Below, one piece after another: positions 1 through 6,031 of a DNA stretch of 6,159 nt (its first letter is position 1; the number at the start of each line of letters is the position of its first letter). The notes under the pieces are model-generated. The model had not been told where the DNA came from. It saw only the letters and a list, made by a program, of their open reading frames with translations, and ran no database searches. Position numbers and translations under genes: made by a program. This DNA is from Deltaproteobacteria bacterium (GTDB lineage: Bacteria > Desulfobacterota > Desulfarculia > Adiutricales > Adiutricaceae), in the NCBI GenBank assembly GCA_031257955.1, contig JAIRNQ010000317.1:1-6159 (forward strand), written 5' to 3'.

Positions 1-1
1 C

Positions 2-1039
2 TTTTGCGGGTTGCTTGGGCTCTTCCAGATTCTGCCCCAGCTTTTCAAATCCCTTGGCCAGACCTCGTCCGGCCAAGCCCCCAACTCCGGGGCCAACCCG
101 CGCACCGATCGGGACATATCCTTCCGGGCGGTTTGTTTGGCCATTTTGATCATAATTATCACGGTGGGCCTAAGCCCCATCGTTCCGGTTGGGCTTTTGG
201 GTGCTATACTTATTGCCTTATTTGGGTTTTTGTTTGCTTCAGTCACCTCAAGGATAACCGGGGTCATCGGCAATTCCAATTCCCCGGCCTCGGGCATGAC
301 CGTGGCTTGCCTGATAGTTACGGCCTTTCTGTTTAAGCTCACCGGAAACGACGGGCCCCCGGCCATGATCTCTTCCCTTCTGGTCGGTAGCGTCATTTGT
401 GTCGTTTGTTGTCTCTCTGGGGACACCTCGCAGGATCTAAAAACTGGTTTCATTTTGGGCGCCACCCCCAGAAACCAGCAGATAGGCGAGATTGTCGGGG
501 TGGTGGCCTCGGCCCTGGTCGTGGGGAGCGTGATGCTCCTCTTCCATAAGGCTTGGGGCTTCGGCTCGCCCGAGCTTCCCGCCCCCCAGGCCAACCTGAT
601 GAAGTTAATCGTCAGCGGGGTCATGGGCGACCAGTTCCCGAGGCCCTTGGTTTTAAGCGGGGTCTTGCTGGGCTTGGTCCTGGCCGTCTTCCGGTTGCCG
701 ATCATGCCCATTGCCGTGGGCCTTTATCTGCCTATCCATCTCTCCACCCCCCTCTTGGCCGGGGGCCTCATCAGGTACTTTTGCGTGGAAGGGAACCGGC
801 AGAAAAATTCCTTCTTTGAGGCGGCCCACGAAAAGGGCGTCCTCTATAGCTCTGGGCTAATCGCCGGCGAGGGGGTTACCGGCCTTCTGTTGGCCGGCAT
901 GGCCGTCACGGGCCTGGGCTGGGATCTGGTCGGGGATGCTTGGTGGGGGCCCTGGCTGGGCCTCTTGGCCTTTGGCCTTCTGGGCCTGAGCCTGGTTAAG
1001 GCCATTTGGGGTAATACCTTTGGCGCCCATTCATTTTAG
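2..1039 (+). CDS. OPT-family oligopeptide transporter, C-terminal part (5' truncated by window edge)
   Basis: This frame is open from the window edge, so the gene begins upstream; the first available TTG (position 11) is only an internal Leu codon. About 345 residues remain, roughly the last half of an OPT protein (usually 600-680 residues). Family hallmarks are visible, numbering from the first full codon: SRITGVIGNSNSPASGM at about 83-99, GDTSQDLKTG followed by GATPRNQQ at about 140-160, a GLYLPIHL segment near 240, and GVLYSSGLIAGEG at about 279-291. Some seven to nine hydrophobic membrane segments fit an integral inner-membrane protein. OPT proteins are proton-coupled importers of small peptides or peptide-like metal chelates; the substrate here cannot be read from sequence. 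The stop is TAG at 1037-1039. The following gene's annotated TTG start overlaps it by 20 bases, and strong hairpins follow the stop. The family call is firm; the substrate is unknown. Confidence 0.93.
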   Translation, partial: FCGLLGLFQILPQLFKSLGQTSSGQAPNSGANPRTDRDISFRAVCLAILIIIITVGLSPIVPVGLLGAILIALFGFLFASVTSRITGVIGNSNSPASGMTVACLIVTAFLFKLTGNDGPPAMISSLLVGSVICVVCCLSGDTSQDLKTGFILGATPRNQQIGEIVGVVASALVVGSVMLLFHKAWGFGSPELPAPQANLMKLIVSGVMGDQFPRPLVLSGVLLGLVLAVFRLPIMPIAVGLYLPIHLSTPLLAGGLIRYFCVEGNRQKNSFFEAAHEKGVLYSSGLIAGEGVTGLLLAGMAVTGLGWDLVGDAWWGPWLGLLAFGLLGLSLVKAIWGNTFGAHSF

Positions 1040-1817
1040 TCTCGCCCCAGCCGGCCACCCCTCCGGGGCCGGCGGGCCCGGAGGGTCCGATGGCCGGAAG
1101 AGGCCGGCCGCAAGGCCGGCCATTCCTTGGCCGTCACTTACCGAAGGCTTTCTTATCAAGCGCTATAAGCGATTCCTGGCCGACGTGGAGATCGAGGGCC
1201 TGGGAACGGTCACCGCCCACACGCCCAACACCGGGGCCATGCTCGATTGCTCGGAACCCGGCCGTCCCGTCTACCTCAGCCTCTCGCCGAACCCCAATCG
1301 AAAGTACCCCTATAGCTGGGAGATGATCGCCATGCCCGACGGGCTGGTCGGGGTTAACACGGCCCTTCCAAATAAACTCGCCTCTCTGGCCTTTAGTATG
1401 GGGACAGTTCCCGGCTTTCCCAAAGAGGGCCTCAAAGTCGAGTCGGAGCGCCGGGTCGGCCGTAGCCGCCTGGATCTTTTGCTGACCTTGCCCGACGGGA
1501 CCCAAGTGTTCGTGGAGGTTAAAAACTCCACTTTGGTCAGGGACGGGGTGGCCCTTTTTCCGGACGCCGTAAGCCAAAGGGGCAAACGACACCTGGAAGA
1601 GCTTTCGGCCTTGGCCGCCTCCGGCCGGCGGGCCGCCCTGTTGGTCATGGTCCAGAGAAGCGGGGCTCGCCATTTTTCCCCGGCCGACTTCATCGACCCG
1701 GCTTGGGGTAAGGCCCTGCGGGAGGCCGCCGCCGCTGGGGTGGAAATCCTGGCCCACACCGTAGATCTAAGCCTTACCGAGGCCGGCTTTGGCCCGGCCT
1801 TGGAGATCCGCCTTTAA
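1020..1817 (+). CDS. sfsA: SfsA family protein (sugar fermentation stimulation protein homologue)
   Basis: The product is 265 residues from the TTG at 1020. It matches SfsA throughout: LIKRYKRFLADV (45-56), HTPNTGAM (67-74), NPNRKYPYSWE (91-101), VNT...PN (112-118), SRLDLLL (149-155), VEVKNSTLV (165-173), FPDAVSQRGKRHLEEL (180-195), FSPADFIDP (219-227) and GVEILAH (240-246). D152 and E166-x-K168 fit the PD-(D/E)XK nuclease-like core of the family. In E. coli SfsA is linked to DNA binding and maltose metabolism genes, but its biochemical role is not settled. SfsA proteins usually run about 230-240 residues, and the family's Met1 aligns with Ile35 (ATT, 1122). The first 34 residues are therefore a low-complexity Gly/Pro/Ala/Arg extension, or a noncoding hairpin region. 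No in-frame ATG, GTG or TTG exists between 1020 and the conserved core, so TTG 1020 is the only ordinary start. It overlaps the transporter by 20 bases, with a weak GGGG upstream. The stop is TAA. Confidence 0.93.
   Translation: MAPIHFSLAPAGHPSGAGGPGGSDGRKRPAARPAIPWPSLTEGFLIKRYKRFLADVEIEGLGTVTAHTPNTGAMLDCSEPGRPVYLSLSPNPNRKYPYSWEMIAMPDGLVGVNTALPNKLASLAFSMGTVPGFPKEGLKVESERRVGRSRLDLLLTLPDGTQVFVEVKNSTLVRDGVALFPDAVSQRGKRHLEELSALAASGRRAALLVMVQRSGARHFSPADFIDPAWGKALREAAAAGVEILAHTVDLSLTEAGFGPALEIRL
1059..1085 (+). repeat. GC-rich hairpin just after the transporter stop
   Basis: CCCTCCGGG (1059-1067) and CCCGGAGGG (1077-1085) are perfect 9-base inverted arms around a 9-base loop, starting 20 bases after the transporter stop. 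No T-run follows, so it is not a standard intrinsic terminator. It could stabilise the upstream mRNA end or cause partial attenuation before sfsA. It lies inside the N-terminal extension of sfsA if the TTG at 1020 is the true start. Confidence 0.6.
1102..1121 (+). repeat. 8-bp GC stem with GCAA (GNRA) tetraloop before the sfsA core
   Basis: GGCCGGCC (1102-1109), GCAA (1110-1113) and GGCCGGCC (1114-1121) form a perfect hairpin capped by a GNRA-type tetraloop. It ends exactly one base before the codon (ATT, 1122) that lines up with the usual SfsA initiator Met. It would be very stable in RNA and has no trailing U-tract. It may be an intercistronic processing or translation-control element, or it may lie in coding sequence of an N-terminal extension. 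Confidence 0.6.
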
Positions 1818-2817
1818 CGCCACCGGCGACGGCGGTGGCCGGGGCCGCCTTTGGCTGTGCCAGTTAAACTTTGGGGGTCCAACTTTGACGCTTCCGGCCG
1901 ACTTGGGCCCTTTGGGCTTGGGGGAGATTTTCGACCCGCCGCTGAACGCCCCGCCGCCGGCCCCGCCTCCCTATGGCAGCGGGGCCCACGTCCATCTCGG
2001 GGAGATTTCGGCCTCGCTTTTGGGCCAGCCCGCTTGGTCTTTGGTGATCAAGCTTTTTCCGGCCATGGATCCCAAAGAGGCCATGGCACTGGTCGAATTC
2101 GGTTCGCTCTGGTTTGACGATCGGGTGGTTTTCGACCCGATGGCCGACATTTCCGCCAAAAACTTTAGGCTTAACCTTCCGGCCTACGGTCCTCGGGTTT
2201 ACTACGAAATAGACCCGGCTCGGTTGGCCCTGCGGGACGGCGACCTGTTGGTTTACGACAAAGAAGCCGGACCACCCACCGTTCCCGCCCCCCACGATTC
2301 CAAAAACAACCTCTTGGCCGCCCTGGAAAGGTATACCGGGCTGACCCTTCGGGCCCCGCATCGCCTGGACGCCGCCACCTCGGGCCTGACCATCGTGGCC
2401 GCCAACCGACTGGCGGCCAGCCGTCTGGGACAAGCCTTTTCCACCGGCAAAATAAAAAAACGCTATTTGGCCCTGACCCGGGGGCCCAAGCCGGCCTTCG
2501 AAAAGACCCTGGTCGAGGCGGTCATATCGAAAGAGGCCGGACGCTATAAGGCCTCGGCCGGAGGGCCCGGCTATCCCAGCCGGACGGCGCTGACGGTTTT
2601 GGGGGAATACGGGGACAAGGTTTTGTTTTTGGCCGAACCGCTGACCGGGAGAACCCATCAGATAAGGCTTCATATGGCTTACCTGGGTTACCCAATCGAG
2701 GGGGATAGGCTTTACGGGGGAGGGGAGGCCCCCAGGCTCATGCTCAGGGCCTCGGGACTAGCTTTCGGGCATCCGGGAACGGGAAAGGCAGTGACTTTGG
2801 GCGGGCCTTGGCCTTAA
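1789..2817 (+). CDS. RluA-family RNA pseudouridine synthase
   Basis: This enzyme would convert specific uridines in rRNA or tRNA to pseudouridine in the cytoplasm. The catalytic block HRLDAATSGL (191-200, nucleophile Asp194) is clear. So are the KKRYLAL block (223-229), the GRTHQIRLHM segment (287-296) followed by YPIEGDRLYG (301-310), and the closing LMLRASGLAFGHP (317-329). Residues about 97-132 look like a degenerate S4-like RNA-binding region ahead of LLVYDKEAG (153-161). The RluA/RluC/RluD/TruC subgroup and target base cannot be assigned. The start is uncertain. TTG 1789 has GAGG six bases upstream and overlaps sfsA by 29 bases, but gives a Pro/Gly-rich first 65 residues. TTG 1885 has GGGGG seven bases upstream. 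GTG 2044 and ATG 2065 would leave a protein of about 250 residues that retains the catalytic core. The TAA stop lies in the loop of a large palindrome. Confidence 0.92.
   Translation: MARPWRSAFNATGDGGGRGRLWLCQLNFGGPTLTLPADLGPLGLGEIFDPPLNAPPPAPPPYGSGAHVHLGEISASLLGQPAWSLVIKLFPAMDPKEAMALVEFGSLWFDDRVVFDPMADISAKNFRLNLPAYGPRVYYEIDPARLALRDGDLLVYDKEAGPPTVPAPHDSKNNLLAALERYTGLTLRAPHRLDAATSGLTIVAANRLAASRLGQAFSTGKIKKRYLALTRGPKPAFEKTLVEAVISKEAGRYKASAGGPGYPSRTALTVLGEYGDKVLFLAEPLTGRTHQIRLHMAYLGYPIEGDRLYGGGEAPRLMLRASGLAFGHPGTGKAVTLGGPWP
1819..1839 (+). repeat. Hairpin immediately after the sfsA stop
   Basis: GCCACCG (1819-1825) and CGGTGGC (1833-1839) form a perfect 7-bp stem with a 7-base loop, beginning two bases after the sfsA TAA. 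No T-run follows, so full termination is unlikely. It lies inside the pseudouridine synthase frame if that gene starts at 1789, but in the upstream spacer if it starts at 1885 or later. Confidence 0.5.
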
Positions 2818-2829
2818 GGCCAAGGTCCG
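2802..2829. terminator. Palindromic hairpin between convergent genes (candidate bidirectional terminator)
   Basis: Positions 2806-2825 are a perfect 20-base palindrome (CCTTGGCC, TTAA, GGCCAAGG). It extends outward through one G-U pair and three more pairs to 2802 and 2829, a stem of about 12 bp. The plus-strand pseudouridine synthase TAA sits in the loop, and the minus-strand repeat-protein gene ends 24 bases to the right. Its position between converging genes fits a shared transcription end. Neither side has a U-tract, so termination may need Rho or be incomplete. Confidence 0.5.
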
Positions 2830-2852
2830 GGGTGGTGCGGGGGAGTCGGCGA

Positions 2853-4952
2853 TCAGTGGAGGGTTTTTTTCGATTTGCCGTCCTTGGACTCCTCCTGGTT
2901 CATGCCTTCTTTCTTGAAGCGCCTAAAACCGCAAGTGTCTTCGTGAAGCTGATCGGCCGCCTCTTTCAAGCCGCTGTGGTTCATGAGGTTGGCCAAGGTT
3001 TTTGCGGCTTTTAGGCGCAACTTGGTCACTTTGGCTCCCATGCCCAGCAAAGACATGCTCTGGTAGACCTTTTTGGCCTCGGTCAGCCAACCCAGGGATT
3101 CGTAAGCTTTAATCAGGTAGGTGGCGGCCTGGGCCCGTCTTTCGAGGGTCTTTAGGGCTCTGCCCAGATCGCCCATGGATTTGTACACCACCAAGGCTTC
3201 TTCGTATTGCTTTTCGTTTATCAACCCCACAACGGTATCCAGGGCGGCCTTGGAGATGTAGCCGCCGAAGGGGCCCTTGGGCTGGATCTCCATGAGTATG
3301 TCGTAGATGGTTTTGGAAATTTGGAGCTTGCGTTGGTTGTTATAGGTCAGGATAATGATGGCCACCAAACACCTTTGATGGTTGATATCCTGGGTTTTGG
3401 GGAGTCGGTCCAAGGACTCGAAGACGCGCATGACCAAAGGCCATTTGCCCAGCGGGACGGCCGAGGAAATAATCAGGTGCCCGGCCTGGGCGATGTCGTG
3501 GGCTACCATGCGGTTAACCAAGTCCAGATCGAACATGGTCATGTAGATGGCTTCGGCTTCGGGGAAGTTGCCGCTTTCGGTGTAATCAAGTATCAGGTTA
3601 AATGAGGCTTTACCCAAAAGGGAAGAAATGCTTTCTTCCTCGAAATCGTGGGTGTCGAAATCAGTGTCGTTGTATAGGCCGATGTCGTAATAATCGTTTT
3701 CGAAATCGACGTAGTGGTTAACGATCTCGGAGAACCCACCAATGGGAAAGTTTCTGAGCTTGGCGAGGCTGGCGTTGTTTTCGAAAAAATCTTCGTCGAA
3801 GTCATAATCGTCGTCCATGGGCATGCGCATTTTCTGCAGGTGGACCACGGCTTTTTCGTGGTACTCCAGGAAATGCGTCTTGGCCAGGGTGGTCAGCCCC
3901 AGCCCGCCCACGAAGCTGACCAAGTTAACCAGGGCTTTGCCTTTCTCCAGGAAAACGTCTTCGGCCTCACCCAGTTCGTCGAAGAGCTTATAGATTTCGA
4001 GGGTTTTTTCCAGTTCCTTTTTGTGTATGTAGTAAGAGACCAGGCTGAACACGGCCCTGGCCCTGAGGATGCCCACGCCGGGCCCGTTTCCGTAGCGGGC
4101 CATGCCTTTAAAGAGCTCTTCGGCCCGGCTGGCCTCATTGGCCTTGAGGTAGGCGGCCATCAGGTTATGGGCCCCTTGGACCTTGGAAGGGGCCAGGACC
4201 TCGTGATCGCCAAAATCGTTCAGGCGCTGGAACAACCCTTCGGCCAGGTCAGGCCGTTTGGCCACGCAGTAATCGCTCATGAGATTAACCGTGCTCTTGG
4301 CCTTTACGGCCAAGATATCCAAGGAATCACCGAAACGGTCGAGCGATTCATAGAGGGCCAGGGCTTTGTCCAGCTCTTCAAAGTCGCCGTAAATGAAAAT
4401 GAGGTTCCCCACCGCCCGGCTATGCTCCAGGATAAAATCCTCTTCGTCGCTTAGCCCTTCAAGGTCGGAGCAAATCTCCTCGGCCTCGGCCAAGTTTTTT
4501 TTGTCGGCAAAGCCTATGAGTTCCACGGCCGCCTTGGCCAGAAGGACGGAATTGTCAGCCTTTTTCCGCAGGCTAAGCATTTCGCGAAAGTACTTGGCCC
4601 CCTCTTTCCAGCGGCGGGACTGGATGAAGGCGCGGATCAAGTTCAACCCGGCCATGCTTTTGATGGGGACGAACTCGTTGACGTTATCGTGCTCGGTTAT
4701 GGTTTTGTAGACATCGAGGGCCTTGCTGGCCTGGCCGGTCAGGGCGTAGCCGGACAACAGGTTAATGGCCGCTTGGCCCCGGACTAGGTTGGCGTCCTCG
4801 TAGTCGCTCTCGTCGTCCAAAAGCTCCGGGGAAAATCTGGCTGGCTTCTCGCCGCCAGACAGGGGATTTACCAAGGTCAGCACCGGCTTACGAGTTGGCC
4901 CGTCCGCGGCCTCGGCCCTAGGCTCGCCGGCCGGATTACCGTCCACGGTCAT
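2853..4952 (-). CDS. Large helical-repeat protein with about 14 TPR/PPR-like units of 40 residues
   Basis: The product is about 699 residues from ATG 4952, with no signal peptide or membrane segment, so it is probably cytoplasmic. After an Ala/Gly/Pro/Glu-rich linker (1-55), a unit resembling 'kakavvNLisyY...elekAleiYesl..lGd' recurs. Its 'NL' position falls at about residues 64, 104, 144, 183, 223, 263, 303, 343, then 452, 492, 532, 573, 612 and 652, a spacing of 39-41. An Asp/Glu/Tyr/Phe-rich insert (about 375-444) splits the array into 8 and 6 units. The tail is Lys-rich. TPR is 34 and PPR 35 residues; kinesin-light-chain-type TPRs are about 42 and share an NL position, but their Gly-x-x-His-Pro signature is missing. 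Helical arrays of this kind usually bind proteins or RNA; the ligand here is unknown. ATG 4952 is preferred because it overlaps the upstream TGA as ATGA. GTG 4985 (710 residues) is an alternative. It could also be the 3' part of a frameshifted single gene. I do not recognise a named family. Confidence 0.85.
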   Translation of the reverse strand: MTVDGNPAGEPRAEAADGPTRKPVLTLVNPLSGGEKPARFSPELLDDESDYEDANLVRGQAAINLLSGYALTGQASKALDVYKTITEHDNVNEFVPIKSMAGLNLIRAFIQSRRWKEGAKYFREMLSLRKKADNSVLLAKAAVELIGFADKKNLAEAEEICSDLEGLSDEEDFILEHSRAVGNLIFIYGDFEELDKALALYESLDRFGDSLDILAVKAKSTVNLMSDYCVAKRPDLAEGLFQRLNDFGDHEVLAPSKVQGAHNLMAAYLKANEASRAEELFKGMARYGNGPGVGILRARAVFSLVSYYIHKKELEKTLEIYKLFDELGEAEDVFLEKGKALVNLVSFVGGLGLTTLAKTHFLEYHEKAVVHLQKMRMPMDDDYDFDEDFFENNASLAKLRNFPIGGFSEIVNHYVDFENDYYDIGLYNDTDFDTHDFEEESISSLLGKASFNLILDYTESGNFPEAEAIYMTMFDLDLVNRMVAHDIAQAGHLIISSAVPLGKWPLVMRVFESLDRLPKTQDINHQRCLVAIIILTYNNQRKLQISKTIYDILMEIQPKGPFGGYISKAALDTVVGLINEKQYEEALVVYKSMGDLGRALKTLERRAQAATYLIKAYESLGWLTEAKKVYQSMSLLGMGAKVTKLRLKAAKTLANLMNHSGLKEAADQLHEDTCGFRRFKKEGMNQEESKDGKSKKTLH
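2916..3620 (-). repeat. Second block of 40-residue coding repeats (6 units)
   Basis: Six more units follow the acidic insert. Phase is kept at 39-41 residues, but the Asn of the 'NL' motif is lost in most units (HLI, IIL, TVV, YLI, TLA). The last unit ends in a Lys-rich tail. Confidence 0.7.
3831..4784 (-). repeat. First block of 40-residue coding repeats (8 units)
   Basis: Eight consecutive protein repeats of 39-40 residues with conserved helix pairs: helix A carries 'NLisyY' and helix B carries 'AleiY/F..l', followed by a Gly-Asp turn. DNA similarity between units is low, so the array is old and shows only at protein level. Confidence 0.75.
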
Positions 4953-5695
4953 ATTTTCCGCGGCGGAGGCCTCCCGCCCGGCCACATCGCCACCGGCTTC
5001 GGGGTCGGCCCCTGGGCCAACTCGGGGCCGGCTTCAGGACCGAGTTCGGGGGCGATTTCGGCCTTGGCGCCTTTGCTTACCAAACTTAAGTCGGGCTTGT
5101 TTGGGCAATAAAGCTTCATCGTGTTGTAAATCTTATGGGCCCTGGCCAACTGCTGGCACATGACGAAGCGGCTGATCAAATTGAAGGCCGAGCGGACCAA
5201 ACCGTGGGCCATCTCCTCAATGTGGGACAGCTTAAGATTTTCGTAATAGATGGAGCTGGCTTGGTCGAAGCGTCCGTCGTCCAGATAGCCAATGACCAAT
5301 AAATTTAAGCAGGCCGCCAGTTGCCAGTAGGAGGCGCCGGTTTTTATCAGCGGCTTCAGGGCGTCGAAGTATTGCTTGGCGTCGTTGTTCAATTCCATCA
5401 GGCAATACATGTTTATGAGTTTGCCCATGGTCAGGGACAAGTTCAGCGGCTCTTGCGCCTTGGCCTCTGGGGAACCGGCAATGGCTTCGACCAAATCCCT
5501 GACCTTAACCTGGGCCAGGGCCAGTTTGGCCCTCTTTCGATGCGTTTCGTTATCTTCCTTGTCTACTTTGGCTTTGAACTCCCCGTCCGGGGAAATGCCA
5601 ATTCCCAAGGCACCGGCCAAGTTGTAAATAACGTCCAGCGTTTCGTCCAGCTCGTTTATTAAGCCGGCCGGCCCAAGGTTTGCAAAATCGACCAT
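4949..5695 (-). CDS. Small helical-repeat protein, three units of the same 40-residue repeat
   Basis: The product is 248 residues from ATG 5695, with GGAGAG ten bases upstream. Residues 1-85 are a helical N-terminal region with no family I recognise. Three repeat units follow, with 'NL'-type positions at about 92, 131 and 172 (GKLINMY, LNLLVIGY, FNLISRF), the same spacing and pattern as in the neighbouring large protein. A fourth unit seems to begin near 205 and dissolves into an Ala/Gly/Pro/Glu-rich tail containing GPTPKPV, which resembles GPTRKPV in the N-terminal linker of the next gene. There is no signal peptide or membrane helix. The stop TGA overlaps the next gene's ATG (ATGA, 4949-4952). 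The last dozen residues (Trp-Pro-Gly-Gly-Arg...) look like out-of-frame sequence, so a frameshift joining the two genes is a real alternative. Function is unknown; it is probably a scaffold or binding partner expressed with its neighbour. Confidence 0.8.
   Translation of the reverse strand: MVDFANLGPAGLINELDETLDVIYNLAGALGIGISPDGEFKAKVDKEDNETHRKRAKLALAQVKVRDLVEAIAGSPEAKAQEPLNLSLTMGKLINMYCLMELNNDAKQYFDALKPLIKTGASYWQLAACLNLLVIGYLDDGRFDQASSIYYENLKLSHIEEMAHGLVRSAFNLISRFVMCQQLARAHKIYNTMKLYCPNKPDLSLVSKGAKAEIAPELGPEAGPELAQGPTPKPVAMWPGGRPPPRKI
5066..5434 (-). repeat. Three 40-residue coding repeats in the upstream gene
   Basis: Three units spaced 39 and 41 residues apart share the NL/Y and A..iY pattern of the downstream array, which ties the two genes to one repeat family. 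Confidence 0.7.
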
Positions 5696-5705
5696 TTTTT
5701 TCGCA

Positions 5706-5711
5706 CTCTCC
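5706..5711 (-). promoter_or_regulatory. Ribosome binding site for the upstream repeat-protein gene
   Basis: GGAGAG on the minus strand lies ten bases before ATG 5695, separated by an A-rich spacer. It is the best Shine-Dalgarno match in the window and fixes this start. Confidence 0.75.
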
Positions 5712-5768
5712 GAATCAAAGGCCTAAAGGGCCGGAGCGACCGGACCCGTACCCGCCCGCCGGGCCCGA

Positions 5769-5784
5769 AACGGCCTCGGCCGTT
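5769..5784. repeat. GC-rich stem in the leader
   Basis: AACGGCC (5769-5775) and GGCCGTT (5778-5784) are perfect inverted arms, realistically a 6-bp stem with a four-base loop. On the minus strand only TTT follows, so it would be at most a weak attenuator. Confidence 0.4.
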
Positions 5785-5872
5785 GGCCAATCGCGACCCA
5801 CCTGGGTAAATGGGTGCCAAAAGGGCGACAATTAGTTCAAATGTGCTAAGTAGCCCAATTATCGCCGAGATG

Positions 5873-5901
5873 AAGATACCAGTTTCTTGATTAATTATCA
5901 A
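5873..5901 (-). promoter_or_regulatory. Second candidate promoter nearer the gene, minus strand
   Basis: TTGATA (5896-5901, five of six) is followed after 17 bases by TATCTT (5873-5878, four of six) with a TGG just before it, an extended -10 feature. It would start transcripts near 5866 with a leader of about 170 nt. It is weaker than the distal promoter and overlaps an inverted repeat. Confidence 0.4.
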
Positions 5902-5910
5902 GCAAAAACT
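5881..5910. repeat. Imperfect inverted repeat overlapping the proximal promoter
   Basis: CTTGAT (5886-5891) and ATCAAG (5897-5902) form a perfect 6-bp inverted repeat around TAATT. Outer arms AGTTT (5881-5885) and AAACT (5906-5910) also pair, with a three-base bulge. It covers the candidate -35 at 5896-5901, so a protein bound here could block that promoter. Confidence 0.45.
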
Positions 5911-6011
5911 GTGAAGATTTTAAGACCCTTGGCCAAGAATGTCCAATCAGGCTGTGGGTTAATCGACTCGATGTTAGGGTAGTTTTAAAATTCTTTTACA
6001 TATTTAAGGCG

Positions 6012-6028
6012 AAGTTAATTTTTAACTT
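6012..6028. repeat. Palindrome AAGTTAA-TTT-TTAACTT
   Basis: Seven-base perfect arms with a three-base centre. It is AT-only apart from one G-C pair per arm, so it is a poor RNA terminator but a plausible dimeric regulator site. It lies about 35-50 bases downstream of the expected start of the strong promoter. Confidence 0.55.
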
Positions 6029-6031
6029 TAT

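Noticed and set aside
1134..1757. Minus-strand frame of 207 codons opposite sfsA
   Set aside because: It has no family motif, while the plus strand matches SfsA along its full length.
1864..2673. Minus-strand frame of 269 codons opposite the pseudouridine synthase
   Set aside because: It is Gly/Gln/Arg-rich and featureless, as expected for the reverse of GC-rich coding sequence; the plus strand has clear RluA-family motifs.
2861..2870. GGG followed by a run of seven T as an intrinsic terminator tail on the plus strand
   Set aside because: The T-run lies about 35 bases beyond the palindrome and encodes the Lys-rich C-terminus of the minus-strand protein on the other strand.
2808..3014. Plus-strand 68-codon frame beginning at the end of the pseudouridine synthase
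   Set aside because: It lies mostly antisense to the C-terminal repeats of the minus-strand gene, and its start falls inside a palindrome.
3714..4454. Long plus-strand frame of 246 codons opposite the large repeat-protein gene
   Set aside because: It is an antisense shadow: it has no recognisable domain or ribosome site, and the opposite strand carries a coherent 40-residue repeat protein.
4949..4965. Programmed -1 ribosomal frameshift signal at the junction of the two repeat genes
   Set aside because: The junction reads CGG AAA ATA TGA in the upstream frame. It does not fit an X XXY YYZ slippery heptamer, and no downstream stem or pseudoknot is evident.
5659..5901. Minus-strand 80-residue frame with one hydrophobic stretch upstream of the repeat genes
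   Set aside because: It starts at TTG without a ribosome binding site, its second half is Arg/Gly/Pro-rich like translated GC-rich spacer, and it overlaps the well-supported ATG 5695 gene and its Shine-Dalgarno site. A tiny membrane protein cannot be fully excluded.
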